DNA from: an uncultured bacterium
Lineage (GTDB): Bacteria; Bacteroidota; Bacteroidia; Bacteroidales; Bacteroidaceae
Direction of reading: 5' to 3'
Assembly (NCBI GenBank): GCA_905215345.1
Contig: CAJMPR010000013.1
Span: forward strand, 1-64,000
Length of the DNA: 64,000 bases
Part shown: one piece after another, positions 16,465 to 25,979 of the stretch
How positions within the stretch are numbered: the first letter of the stretch is position 1
How the letters are laid out: the number at the start of each line of letters is the position of its first letter
Notes under the pieces: generated by a model
Told to the model about the DNA's origin: nothing
The model's database searches: none
Seen by the model: only the letters and a program-made list of their open reading frames with translations
Position numbers and translations under genes: made by a program

Positions 16465-18327
16465 ATGAAAACAGCTATTATCCTTATTTCCGAGGCCGGT
16501 CTGAGTACCGCACAATTACTGCTTAGTGAACTTGCGGATTCCCAATCCGAAATATTCACTCCCCGGCACGAAGGCGGATGTACGCATATAGACGCCATCG
16601 GTAGTTTTACGGTGGAAAACTTCAACCGCTACGATGCATTTATCTTCATCGGCGCTATGGGAATATGCGTACGGTCTATTGCACCTTGTACGAAAAGTAA
16701 ATATACCGATCCGGCGGTAGTCTGCGTAGACAGTACCGGAAAATATGCAATATCCGTCCTTTCGGGACACATCGGCGGAGCCAACGAACTAACCAACCAG
16801 GTATCCGGCATCTTAGGCGCCGAGCCTATTATTACCACTCAAAGTGACCGTACCGGATTATGGGCACTCGACCTGTTTACGAAGCGTTTCAACTGGTTTC
16901 CGGTGGTCAATGCCGATCCGGCAGTTCTTCTTATGACCAAAACCGCCAAAACTCCCGAAGAAGAGTTAAGAGCTTGCATGAATGAGCACATCAACCTCTT
17001 TGTAGCTGAAAAGCCCACTGCCTTGTTGCTTACACTCCGTGACCGGGGAACCGACTGGCTGGAAGCCCACCTTCCTCCACACGTAGAGGTGTTCTATCGT
17101 ATACAAGATATTGATTTTTCCCGCTTCAAACTGCTCCTATGCGTATCATTGAATGCATTCCTAATCCCTCGTACCATTCCCTATATTTGCTATGTTCCGC
17201 AAGTGTTGCATCTTGGTATCGGCCTTGCACGCCAGGCCGGTCCCACCCGGAAAGTACGCGAAGCCATTTTCGAGGTTTTAGATCAAAATAACATTCTATC
17301 TCCCGCTGTTGCCTCTATTTCTACAATAGATGCCAAAAGTGGCGAGCCGGTAGTAAAGGCACTCAAAAAGAAGTATCCCGTCCGGTTTTATAGTGCGGAA
17401 GAATTGGAAAAAGTAACTGTACCCCATCCCAGTAAAACCGTGATGAAGCATATGGGAACACCCAGTGTCAGTGAAGCTGCCGCGATTCTCTCCTCAGGAA
17501 ATACGGAATTGCTGATACCGAAAACGAAAGGAGAAAACTATACGGTAGCCGCAGCAATTGATATTAACGCAATACGCCGGGGACATATCGAAATTGTAGG
17601 TGCCGGTCCGGGTGATCCTGACCTGATATCCGTACGTGGCAGACAAATGCTGGAAAAAGCAGACCTTATACTGTATGCAGGCAGCCTCGTTCCACGCGAG
17701 CTGACGCTTTGTGCCAAACCGGGCGCTACGGTACGCAGTTCGGCTGCCATGAATCTGGAGGAACAGTTTGCCTTGATGAAGGAGTTTTATGACAGAGGGA
17801 AATTCATTGTCCGCCTGCACACCGGTGATCCGTGTATCTACGGTGCCATTCAGGAACAAATGAACTACTTCGACCAATACGGCATGAGCTATCATATCAC
17901 GCCGGGTATCTCTTCTTTCCAGGCGGCTGCGGCTGCTTTAAAATCGCAGTTCACCATTCCTGAGAAGATACAAAGCATTATTCTTACCCGTGGTGAAGGA
18001 CGTACGCCCATGCCCGAGCGGGAAAAACTTCACCTTATGGCACGCTCACAAAGCACCATGTGCATCTTCCTTAGTGCAGGTATTGCTGAACAGGTACAAG
18101 AGGAGCTTTTGCAGGAATATCCCAAAACGACTCCCGTAGCTATCTGCTACCACCTGACGTGGAAAGACGAACGTATCTTCCGGGGAGAGCTGAAAGACCT
18201 TGCCCGCATCGTGAAAGAGAATAAACTGACTCTTACTACGATGATTGTAGTAGGAGAATCCATTGGCAACCGTGAAGGACTTTCACGCCTTTATGCGGAT
18301 GAGTTCAAGCATTTGTTTCGCAAATAA
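16465..18327 (+). CDS. Fused cobalt-precorrin-5A hydrolase / cobalt-precorrin-4 C11-methyltransferase, CbiG-CbiF
   Basis: 620 residues. Residues 1-345 are CbiG: an N-terminal domain with FIGAMGICVRSIAP and SGHIGGANELT, then the C-terminal CbiG domain (GIGLARQAGPTRKVREA). It opens the delta-lactone and releases acetaldehyde. Residues about 372-620 are CbiF/CobM (IVGAGPGDPDLISVRG, HTGDPCIYGA), which methylates C11. CbiF acts just before CbiG, so the chain joins two consecutive steps. CbiG marks the anaerobic, cobalt-early route. It is within the corrin operon. Confidence 0.95.
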   Translation: MKTAIILISEAGLSTAQLLLSELADSQSEIFTPRHEGGCTHIDAIGSFTVENFNRYDAFIFIGAMGICVRSIAPCTKSKYTDPAVVCVDSTGKYAISVLSGHIGGANELTNQVSGILGAEPIITTQSDRTGLWALDLFTKRFNWFPVVNADPAVLLMTKTAKTPEEELRACMNEHINLFVAEKPTALLLTLRDRGTDWLEAHLPPHVEVFYRIQDIDFSRFKLLLCVSLNAFLIPRTIPYICYVPQVLHLGIGLARQAGPTRKVREAIFEVLDQNNILSPAVASISTIDAKSGEPVVKALKKKYPVRFYSAEELEKVTVPHPSKTVMKHMGTPSVSEAAAILSSGNTELLIPKTKGENYTVAAAIDINAIRRGHIEIVGAGPGDPDLISVRGRQMLEKADLILYAGSLVPRELTLCAKPGATVRSSAAMNLEEQFALMKEFYDRGKFIVRLHTGDPCIYGAIQEQMNYFDQYGMSYHITPGISSFQAAAAALKSQFTIPEKIQSIILTRGEGRTPMPEREKLHLMARSQSTMCIFLSAGIAEQVQEELLQEYPKTTPVAICYHLTWKDERIFRGELKDLARIVKENKLTLTTMIVVGESIGNREGLSRLYADEFKHLFRK

Positions 18328-18353
18328 CTCATAACTTATAACTCGTAACTTAA

Positions 18354-20252
18354 ATGGTATTAGTATTAGGTGGAACTACCGAAGGACGAGCAGTCGTCAA
18401 AGTACTTGAAGAAGCCGGGAAACCGTTTTATTATTCTACCAAAGGCGACGAACAGACTGTTACCCTGCACAACGGTATCCGCCTGCAAGGTGCAATGGAC
18501 GTGACCGGGCTGAAGACTTTCTGCCGGCAACAAAGTATCAATCTATTGGTGGACGCCGCCCACCCCTTTGCCGAACAACTGCACCGGAACGTGGGTGAAG
18601 TGGCGGAGAAACTCCACATACCGGTTATCCGTTACGAACGTATCTTCCCGGAACGAGAGGATGAAAACATCATCTGGTGCGATGATTATTCCGACGCTAT
18701 CAGCAAGATACAAGAAAATAAAGTTTCTGCGCTGCTGGCACTTACTGGAGTTCAGAGCATCGGCAAGCTGAAAATATTGTGGCAGGAAGAAAGCCGTTGT
18801 TACTTCCGTATTCTCGACCGGGAAAGCTCCCGTGAACTGGCACGACAGGAAGGTTTCCCTGAAAAGTGTTTGTATTACTATCATACCGGTGAAGACGAAC
18901 GCACGCTGATGCGTCAGCTTCATCCCGAAGCGATTCTGATAAAAGAAAGCGGTCTGTCAGGAGGATTTACAGAAAAGGTGGAGGCCGCCGTGGAGTTAGG
19001 TATTCATATATTTGCCATCCGCCGTCCCACAATGCCGGGCAACTTCCGGACGGTCAACGGTGAACACGGTTTGCGACGAATGATCGAGAAGTTTCTACCT
19101 GACTTTTATCCGTTACATAGTGGTTTGACTACCGGTACTTGCGCCACCGCTGCCGCAGTAGCTGCTACGTGGGAGCTTTTTAATGCTACTCACCAACCAC
19201 GTCCCCAAGAGTTTCCGGTTGTACTGCCTTGCGGCGAAACGATTACAGTAGCCGTTGGACAGCGTGAAATTCTTCCTCTCAACGATTCTATGAATGGAAA
19301 TTGTATGAGGGAGGCTGAAGCCTGTGTCATCAAAGATGCAGGCGATGATCCCGACATCACCGATGGTATGGAAGTAAGGGCGAAAGTTGCCATTCCGTTC
19401 CCAATAGATAATCCCGGTAGTAAAAAGATGCCGCTAACGGATGATTACAATATTATTATCTCCGGTGGAGAAGGTGTAGGTATTGTCACCATGCCGGGGT
19501 TGGGAATCGAATTGGGAGCGCCCGCTATCAACTCTACTCCACGTAAAATGATTGAAGATAATGTAAAACGATGCCTTGAACAGCTTCGTATCCCCAAGCA
19601 ATCCACCCCGTATGTCGTTACAATCTCCGTACCCGGTGGGGAGGAAATAGCCAAACGTACGTTCAATCCGCGCCTGGGCATAGAGGGCGGTATATCCATC
19701 ATTGGAACGTCGGGCATTGTAAAGCCTTTCTCTACCGAAGCATTTGTAAGTTCCATCCGCAAATCTATGGAGGTGGCACGGGCTACCAACAGCCCGCGTG
19801 TAGTTATCAGTTCCGGAGCCAAGAGCGAACGGTATATCAAAGCCTATTATCCGGGCATGCCGACACAAGCATTTGTGCACTACGGTAATTTCATCGGAGA
19901 TACTCTGAAGATTGCCGCCGAACTTGGTATATCGCATGTTACGCTCGGAGTGATGATAGGTAAAGCCGTGAAACTGGCGGAAGGTTATCTGGATACCCAC
20001 AGCAAGAAAGTAACCATGAACAAAGATTTCATTTTGGAAGTAGCTCGACAGGCAGGATGTACGGAAAGCACGTTTACAGCTATCAGGCAAATGAATCTTG
20101 CCCGTGAGCTTTGGGAACTTATTCCTGCCGGTAGAGTTGAAAGTTTCTGCAAACTATTAATCGAACATTGCCACCGTATTTGCAACCCATTGTTGCCGGA
20201 CGGAGAACTTACCATTTTATTAATTACAGAAAACGGAAAGATATACGTATGA
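18354..20252 (+). CDS. Fused cobalt-precorrin-6A reductase / cobalt-precorrin-5B C1-methyltransferase, CbiJ-CbiD
   Basis: 632 residues. Residues 1-250 are CbiJ/CobK (MVLVLGGTTEGRAVVKVL start, VDAAHPFAEQLHRN), an NAD(P)H-dependent reductase of the macrocycle. Residues about 258-632 are CbiD (HSGLTTGTCATAAAVA, GVGIVTMPGLG), which methylates C1. CbiD precedes CbiJ in the pathway, so two adjacent steps are joined. Its TGA stop overlaps the ATG of the following outer-membrane protein gene (ATGA at 20249-20252), which means translational coupling. Both domains look full length. Confidence 0.95.
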   Translation: MVLVLGGTTEGRAVVKVLEEAGKPFYYSTKGDEQTVTLHNGIRLQGAMDVTGLKTFCRQQSINLLVDAAHPFAEQLHRNVGEVAEKLHIPVIRYERIFPEREDENIIWCDDYSDAISKIQENKVSALLALTGVQSIGKLKILWQEESRCYFRILDRESSRELARQEGFPEKCLYYYHTGEDERTLMRQLHPEAILIKESGLSGGFTEKVEAAVELGIHIFAIRRPTMPGNFRTVNGEHGLRRMIEKFLPDFYPLHSGLTTGTCATAAAVAATWELFNATHQPRPQEFPVVLPCGETITVAVGQREILPLNDSMNGNCMREAEACVIKDAGDDPDITDGMEVRAKVAIPFPIDNPGSKKMPLTDDYNIIISGGEGVGIVTMPGLGIELGAPAINSTPRKMIEDNVKRCLEQLRIPKQSTPYVVTISVPGGEEIAKRTFNPRLGIEGGISIIGTSGIVKPFSTEAFVSSIRKSMEVARATNSPRVVISSGAKSERYIKAYYPGMPTQAFVHYGNFIGDTLKIAAELGISHVTLGVMIGKAVKLAEGYLDTHSKKVTMNKDFILEVARQAGCTESTFTAIRQMNLARELWELIPAGRVESFCKLLIEHCHRICNPLLPDGELTILLITENGKIYV

Positions 20253-20923
20253 GAAAAATCGTAATCACCCTATATTTAGCAATGATTACCTTAACAGGTA
20301 TAGCGCAAAATCCATTGTCCTTCCATGCCAAAGCAGGCATCGGTACATCTTGTTTCTATGGGAAACATTCGAGCAGTGAAACCAGGATTGCCTATAAAAC
20401 AGGAATAGGTGCAGAGTATGTACTCAACCCAACATGGGTGTTGCAATCTGCTTTGGAATTTGTCTCCATAGGCGGCAAGGATGAAATAGAGTATGTAGGC
20501 AAAGCTACCATGAACGAATTATACCTCCAGCTACCGGTAATGGTAGCCGCCCGTCTCAACTTAGGTAAAGATTATCATGCATCATTGAGTTTCGGCCCGT
20601 ATATCGCTTGCGGTGTGGGTGGAAAAACATCCGGAGAAGTTGAATACGGTTACGATAGCCACTACTCCGAGGCTTATCGTTTCAGGATAGATACCTTTGG
20701 CAGTATGGCACACAACAACATGGGAAATAAACGTTTTGACGCAGGCGTCAATATCGGCCTTTCATTTGAATATCACAAATTTATAATCGGCGCTGAAGCC
20801 CAGGTGGGATTGGTAAAGATTAATAAGCAACTGAATCAAATGATAACATCGACAGAACGGGGTAATTATCTGCCTAAGAATTTCGCTTCATTCTTTACGG
20901 TGGGATACAGAGTTTATAAGTGA
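20249..20923 (+). CDS. Outer-membrane beta-barrel protein coupled to the corrin operon
   Basis: 224 residues from the ATG at 20249. A longer frame begins inside the cbiD end, but the ATGA overlap and the signal peptide (MRKIVITLYLAMITLTGIAQ) fix this start. The mature protein has alternating hydrophobic strands and motifs of the PorT/OmpA-like small barrel family (QSALEFVSIGG, LQLPVMVAARL, GVNIGLSFEYHKF) and ends in an aromatic-containing strand (FFTVGYRVYK). It is the last gene of the corrin operon. Its function is not known. Such barrels are common in Bacteroides, but placement in this operon suggests a link to corrinoid or cobalt traffic. Confidence 0.8.
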   Translation: MRKIVITLYLAMITLTGIAQNPLSFHAKAGIGTSCFYGKHSSSETRIAYKTGIGAEYVLNPTWVLQSALEFVSIGGKDEIEYVGKATMNELYLQLPVMVAARLNLGKDYHASLSFGPYIACGVGGKTSGEVEYGYDSHYSEAYRFRIDTFGSMAHNNMGNKRFDAGVNIGLSFEYHKFIIGAEAQVGLVKINKQLNQMITSTERGNYLPKNFASFFTVGYRVYK

Positions 20924-21016
20924 TTAGTGGTTAGTGATTAGTGGTTAGTGATTAGTGGTAAAATTGCTACGCCATAGCAGTAGTATCACACTAATCACTA
21001 ATCACTAATCACTAAC
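20920..21016. repeat. Inverted heptamer-repeat hairpin between convergent genes
   Basis: The left arm (20920-20958) has five to six GTGATTA / GTGGTTA units and begins at the stop codon of the outer-membrane protein gene. The right arm (20988-21016) has about four TAATCAC units and ends just before the catalase stop. The spacer is about 29 bp. The long stem could end transcription from both sides. Confidence 0.8.
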
Positions 21017-21019
21017 CAA

Positions 21020-22531
21020 TTACCTCGTCCGTGTAGCCCACAAACGTTCTTTCTCGCTCATGGCTGCCAATTCTTCCACGTGTTTCAGGTCCAGGTGAAG
21101 TCCTTGGGCAAGCCGTGTACCGTAATCCTTGTCTGCCAGATAGCAATGTGCCGCATGACGGTACTTCACATTGTCCGTTACAGGCATAATATCCGCTATG
21201 GTATTACTGATAAGGGCTTGTTTCTTATCTTCCGTCATCAGGCGATAAAGGTCACCCGGCTGATAGAAACAATTATCTGTTTTGTCATCATAAGGACTAT
21301 AATGATCTATTGCACCGTCAACGGGTAAAGCCGGATGGCGATATTCCGATTGTTCTTCCCATTCGCCAAAGCCATTGGGAGCATAACCTTTAGTTGCTCC
21401 GTAATTACCATCCACCCGCATCAGTCCGTCACGATGATAGCTGTGTACAGGACAATGTGCCCTATTGACAGGTATCTGGTCGTGGTTTACTCCTAAGCGG
21501 TAACGTTGCGCGTCACCGTAAGAGAAAAGGCGTCCCTGCAACAACTTATCCGGTGAAAGTCCGATACCGGGTACCAGGTGTGTAGGTGCAAAAGCAGCCT
21601 GCTCTACATCGGCAAAGTAATTTTCGGGATTGCGGTTCAGCTCCATCACTCCCACCTCAATCAACGGGAAATCTTTATGGCTCCACGTTTTAGTTATATC
21701 AAACGGATTTTCCTTATAATTCCGTGCCTGTTCCTCAGTCATAATCTGGAAATATAAAGTCCATTTGGGGAAATCCTTGTGTTCGATGGCTTCAAACAAG
21801 TCACGTTGATGGCTTTCACGGTCTTTTGCAATGATAGCCGCAGCTTCTTCGTTAGTCAAGTTCTTGATACCCTGCTGAGTGCGCAAATGGAATTTTACCC
21901 ATACACGAGTACCCTCCGCATTAATCAAGCTGTATGTGTGGCTACCAAAACCATGCATGTGGCGATAGGATGCCGGAATACCACGATCGGACATCACGAT
22001 TGTAACTTGGTGCAACGCTTCGGGAAGCATCGTCCAATAGTCCCAGTTGTTCTGTGGAGAGCGTAAATTGGTTTTAGGATCACGTTTTACGGCATGGTTC
22101 AAATCAGGAAACTGCATCGGATCACGGATAAAGAATACCGGAGTATTATTCCCTACTAAATCCCAATTGCCTTCTTCGGTATAAAATTTCATGGCAAAAC
22201 CACGGATATCACGCTCGGCATCAGCCGCTCCACGTTCACCGGCTACCGTAGAAAAACGAACAAACATCTCTGTTTTCTTACCTATCTCCGAGAAAAGGTT
22301 GGCACACGTATAATGGGTTACATCCTGTGTAACGGTAAAAGTGCCAAAAGCACCGCTACCTTTGGCATGCATACGTCTTTCAGGAATGACTTCGCGATCA
22401 AAATGAGCTAACTTCTCCATTAGCCATGTATCCTGCATCATAATGGGGCCACGAGAGCCTGCGGTCTGTGAATTACGATTGTCCGATACGGGAGCACCCA
22501 CTTCCGTCGTTAATTTCTTTTGTTTATCCAT
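21020..22531 (-). CDS. katA: Monofunctional heme catalase
   Basis: 503 residues, the small-subunit (clade 3) size. The distal histidine lies in RRMHAKGSGAFGTF (near 54), the distal asparagine in LVGNNTPVFF, and the proximal tyrosine in RLFSYGDAQRYRLG (near 340). It converts hydrogen peroxide to water and oxygen in the cytoplasm. There is no signal peptide. It is a single-gene unit. A TATATTTG -7 box lies at 22560-22567 on the minus strand. The rcl-like cluster at 26-29 kb is another possible oxidant-defence locus nearby. Confidence 0.98.
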   Translation of the reverse strand: MDKQKKLTTEVGAPVSDNRNSQTAGSRGPIMMQDTWLMEKLAHFDREVIPERRMHAKGSGAFGTFTVTQDVTHYTCANLFSEIGKKTEMFVRFSTVAGERGAADAERDIRGFAMKFYTEEGNWDLVGNNTPVFFIRDPMQFPDLNHAVKRDPKTNLRSPQNNWDYWTMLPEALHQVTIVMSDRGIPASYRHMHGFGSHTYSLINAEGTRVWVKFHLRTQQGIKNLTNEEAAAIIAKDRESHQRDLFEAIEHKDFPKWTLYFQIMTEEQARNYKENPFDITKTWSHKDFPLIEVGVMELNRNPENYFADVEQAAFAPTHLVPGIGLSPDKLLQGRLFSYGDAQRYRLGVNHDQIPVNRAHCPVHSYHRDGLMRVDGNYGATKGYAPNGFGEWEEQSEYRHPALPVDGAIDHYSPYDDKTDNCFYQPGDLYRLMTEDKKQALISNTIADIMPVTDNVKYRHAAHCYLADKDYGTRLAQGLHLDLKHVEELAAMSEKERLWATRTR

Positions 22532-22559
22532 AACATTACATTTAAAGTTGAAATGATTA

Positions 22560-22567
22560 CAAATATA
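22560..22567 (-). promoter_or_regulatory. -7 promoter box for katA
   Basis: TATATTTG on the minus strand, about 30 bp upstream of the katA start. A CAAA (TTTG on the minus strand) at 22591-22594 may be the -33 element, at a slightly long 23-bp spacing. Confidence 0.5.
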
Positions 22568-22703
22568 AAATAAATTTGCAAATGGGTAGACAAAAGACTT
22601 TGCTTTTAATGATATTTAACCGGGTAATACTATTGATTATCAGGCCAACACACCCCTTATTAATCTTAGAAGCTGCTTTGAATTTTATTTGGAACAGCTT
22701 CTC

Positions 22704-23717
22704 TTAATTTACGGCAAGAACAAGCTCTAATAACTTTTCAATGCTTTCAACCGTTTCAGGTTCTTTATCCGGTCGATGAAATATAAAGCTACCATCTCCC
22801 TTCAAATCTCCCGTTTCAATATAAATATCCGATTCGACATTACGATTTGCCAGAATACCATTGCGCTGCAATGCTTTACGCACCATAGAATACTTCTGCC
22901 CATGTCCCACCAAGCGTATGCGGGAAGTATAGTCATTATCTACCCGGAACAAACCGGTTTCCAAATCAAACACGATGCCCTTACGGGCAAAGAAATTACT
23001 AAGACTGCCATTCAGCGAAAGGTCTTCGGGAGTACCTATCGTTACTCCGTTCACCTTGTCCATAAGCCAAATCTTATCGGCTATCTGCAAAGCCAGTTCA
23101 AGATCATGTGTAGAGAGGAAAATGGTCTTGTCTGTCTGTCTGCTGAGGTGGTGTAAAAGTTGCATCATCTCCACCTTGCTGGGGAAGTCAAGGAAAGCCG
23201 TCGGTTCGTCCAGATAAATAACGGGAGTTTCCTGAGCAAGCGCCTTGGCTATCATCACTTTTTGCCGTTCACCGTCACTCAACGTATGTACCATACGCTG
23301 CTCCAGATGAGGAATACCCACCAAAGAGATAGCATGGTCTACCACCGCCTTATCTTCTTTCGACAGCGTTCCCCAGAAACCGGTATAAGGACTGCGCCCC
23401 AAGCCTATCAGCTCTACCACGGACATATTGCGTATATCACACTTTTCTGTCAGTACCACACTGATGACTCTTGACAGTTGTTTATCCGTATATTCTCCTA
23501 TTTCTTTTCCCTGAATACGGATTGTGCCACCCAACTTCGGCTGAAAAGCAGATAAAGTACGGAGTAAAGTAGACTTTCCTACTCCATTAGCGCCCAACAA
23601 ACACGTCAGCTCACCACTGTTAATTCCCGCACAAATACCGTCTGCAACTACTTTCACATCTCCTTTTCCGGGATAGCCGATGGAAAGATTTTCTATATGT
23701 ATTGTTTCCTTATTCAT
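22704..23717 (-). CDS. ABC importer ATPase, BtuD/FecE family
   Basis: 337 residues. Walker A is GANGVGKST (near 42), the signature is LSDGERQKVMIAKAL, and Walker B is VIYLDEPTAFLD. After residue 255 there is an extension of about 80 residues (DLETGLFRVDND onward) beyond the usual ATPase length, of a kind seen in Bacteroidota homologues. It powers the FecCD-type permease encoded just upstream, whose end it overlaps by 8 bp. The substrate is either an iron siderophore / heme or a corrinoid. The position beside the corrin operon favours neither decisively, and there is no riboswitch before this operon. Confidence 0.92.
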   Translation of the reverse strand: MNKETIHIENLSIGYPGKGDVKVVADGICAGINSGELTCLLGANGVGKSTLLRTLSAFQPKLGGTIRIQGKEIGEYTDKQLSRVISVVLTEKCDIRNMSVVELIGLGRSPYTGFWGTLSKEDKAVVDHAISLVGIPHLEQRMVHTLSDGERQKVMIAKALAQETPVIYLDEPTAFLDFPSKVEMMQLLHHLSRQTDKTIFLSTHDLELALQIADKIWLMDKVNGVTIGTPEDLSLNGSLSNFFARKGIVFDLETGLFRVDNDYTSRIRLVGHGQKYSMVRKALQRNGILANRNVESDIYIETGDLKGDGSFIFHRPDKEPETVESIEKLLELVLAVN

Positions 23718-24750
23718 TCAATTCTCCTTTTCGCTTTTTAAATAATACGGAAGCTACCACGGGAGCACCTACCAGTGCCGTAACCGAATTGACCGGCAAA
23801 GCTCCCTCAAAGCCCGGCAAACGAGCAATCAAATTACAAACCAATGCTAAAGCAGCCCCTACCAACAAAGTGGCAGGCATCAATATCCGGTGGTCGGAAG
23901 TATGGAAAATGGCACGGCACAAATGGGGAACAGCCAATCCGATAAACATAATCGGGCCGCAATAGGCTGTTACAATAGCTACCAGTACACCGGAGCAGGA
24001 GATAACAAGCAGGCGTGCCCGTTTGATATTCAATCCCAAATTACGTGCATAGCCATCACCCAGCAATAACAGGTTCATAGTCTTTATCAATAGGAAGGAC
24101 AAAGGCAGCAGTACAATCATAATGCAGACAAACAATATCATCTGGTCACCCGATACGCGAGCGAAACTACCCAGTCCCCAAATAACATAAGCGCGTATAT
24201 CTTCTTCCACGCTGAAATACTTCAATACCCCGATAATAGCACTTGCCACATAACCTATCATCACACCAATAATCAATAAGGTTACATTTCCTTTCACTTT
24301 CTGGGAAACATAGACGATAAGTGCCATCACTGCCAAAGCGCCGATAATGGCGGCAATAGACAAAGCAACTTCTCCCATATACCCCAAACGGCTTAAAGCG
24401 ACACCGCCCATAGCACCGGACAATAATACCACACAAGCCACCCCCAGACTGGCCCCCGAACTAATACCCAATACCGAAGGTCCGGCCAGCGGATTGCGGA
24501 ACACGGTCTGCATCTGCAAGCCACTAACCGATAATCCGGCCCCTGCCACCAACGCCGTCAATGCCTGCGGCACACGCGACTTCCAGATAATATTCTGCCA
24601 GATGACAGATTCATCCCCATTATCCCACAGGATATTCCATACCGAACCCACAGGGATATGAACCGACCCCAACAACAGATTCAGCAAGAAAAAGAAGAAA
24701 ATGGATGCCAGCAGCAATATCATCAATAACAGAACAGGTCTTTTCATCAT
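23710..24750 (-). CDS. ABC importer permease, FecCD/BtuC family
   Basis: 346 residues with about ten membrane helices and the family blocks RVPQALTALVAGAGLSVSG, NPLAGPSVLGISSGA and FIGLAVPHLCRAI. It forms the inner-membrane channel with the ATPase encoded next and the binding protein encoded before it. The ATGATG start overlaps the TGA of the binding-protein gene, so the three genes form one coupled operon. Confidence 0.94.
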   Translation of the reverse strand: MMKRPVLLLMILLLASIFFFFLLNLLLGSVHIPVGSVWNILWDNGDESVIWQNIIWKSRVPQALTALVAGAGLSVSGLQMQTVFRNPLAGPSVLGISSGASLGVACVVLLSGAMGGVALSRLGYMGEVALSIAAIIGALAVMALIVYVSQKVKGNVTLLIIGVMIGYVASAIIGVLKYFSVEEDIRAYVIWGLGSFARVSGDQMILFVCIMIVLLPLSFLLIKTMNLLLLGDGYARNLGLNIKRARLLVISCSGVLVAIVTAYCGPIMFIGLAVPHLCRAIFHTSDHRILMPATLLVGAALALVCNLIARLPGFEGALPVNSVTALVGAPVVASVLFKKRKGELNE

Positions 24751-25910
24751 TTCAGGCGAGCGTAGTATGTCGGTTCATAATCGGGTAACAAAGCGGGATG
24801 AAAAGCATGAATCAAATCTTCCAATACAATTTCGGGCTGCATGGGCATACTCTCATAGAAAGGTTTTTCACGCATATTGCAGTAAATCACTCCTTTGTCG
24901 CGAAAAGCACGGAAATCGGCATAACGCGGGTCCAGGGATTTCAAAGCATCGTAAGAGAATGTACCGTCATAACTGTTGACTATACGCCAGAAATCCGCAC
25001 TCTCCGCTTGGCTATAAACTGTTTCAAAGTCCAATGTAACTCCACCAGACCGGGGGTCATCCTTCATGAAATAATCAGCACCGGCATCACGAAAGAGTTC
25101 AGCAAGAAAGCTTTTTCCACCCACCGCATACCAGTTACCGCCACGTATCTCACCACTGAACACTACCGGACGCTTCTTCACATCAGCAGCCAATTCCTTT
25201 AATTCATTATACCGCTTTTCTATCCCTGCAAATTTAGCATTGGCTTCCGCCTCCCGTCCGATAAACATGCCGATGAACTTAATCCATTCGGCTTGTCCTA
25301 AAGGAGTCATTTCCTTATATCCCAAATGGGGTACCAGCGGAATACCGATTTCACGCATGGCATCATATCCGCCACGTTTAAAAGGAGAGATAAAGATAAC
25401 ATCGGGATTCATACTCATTATCACCTCATTATCAAAGTTACCTTCAATCCCTATTTTTGCAGTTTTTCCGGACTTTAGCCGTTCCTTCATCTCTTTATTG
25501 AAAAGATGGCGGGTACTGGTTATTCCTACTACACGGTCACAAGCACCCAAATGAATAAAATTGGAAAGTTGTAGGGAAGTCATGCAAATAACTTGTTCTG
25601 CAGGAGTCTCAATGACTGTATAATCGGTAGGAATATTGGAAGGCTTTGTACCTTTAGGCACTAATGCGTAATGGAATGTATTGCTACTTTCTTGTTGGGG
25701 ATCCTGTATATCTACCAAACGTACATTTTCAGGAAGATATTTCACAGTATAACCTTTGGCATAAACAGGTACAATAACCGTACCTGTATCTGTTACAGAA
25801 TAAGAAGATGTGGAAGTAGTCTCATCGATTGCCTGTTTTGACTTTGAGCTACAAGAAGTTATAGATAACACACATAGGAGTGCAAAACCTATGATAGGTA
25901 ATCGGGTCAT
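24747..25910 (-). CDS. ABC importer substrate-binding lipoprotein, FecB/BtuF family
   Basis: 387 residues. The lipobox ITSC puts the lipid Cys at 20. There is no acidic tag after it, so a periplasm-facing anchor is expected. The periplasmic-binding fold (about 100-370) contains VICMTSLQLSNFIHLGACDRVVGI and the central helix. It collects a chelate delivered by a TonB receptor. Possible cargoes are a ferric siderophore, heme or a corrinoid, and sequence reading alone does not decide. It is first in the operon. A weak TAATTTTG box lies at 25927-25934 on the minus strand. Confidence 0.9.
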   Translation of the reverse strand: MTRLPIIGFALLCVLSITSCSSKSKQAIDETTSTSSYSVTDTGTVIVPVYAKGYTVKYLPENVRLVDIQDPQQESSNTFHYALVPKGTKPSNIPTDYTVIETPAEQVICMTSLQLSNFIHLGACDRVVGITSTRHLFNKEMKERLKSGKTAKIGIEGNFDNEVIMSMNPDVIFISPFKRGGYDAMREIGIPLVPHLGYKEMTPLGQAEWIKFIGMFIGREAEANAKFAGIEKRYNELKELAADVKKRPVVFSGEIRGGNWYAVGGKSFLAELFRDAGADYFMKDDPRSGGVTLDFETVYSQAESADFWRIVNSYDGTFSYDALKSLDPRYADFRAFRDKGVIYCNMREKPFYESMPMQPEIVLEDLIHAFHPALLPDYEPTYYARLK

Positions 25911-25979
25911 GATTATTTGAGTTTTACAAAATTAGAGTACAATATTCGGCAATTTTGGGGAGATACGCAAAATATTGCA

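Noticed and set aside
19434..20090. Open frame of 218 codons antisense to cbiD
   Set aside because: The cbiD motifs on the plus strand are strong, and the antisense frame has no start signals of its own.
20920..21016. CRISPR-like array
   Set aside because: Units are only seven bases, without spacers, and arranged as inverted arms. No cas genes are present.
22668..22703. Terminator after the ABC ATPase gene
   Set aside because: AGAAGCTG and CAGCTTCT can pair across a long loop, but there is no T-run on the minus strand, so it was not listed as a feature.
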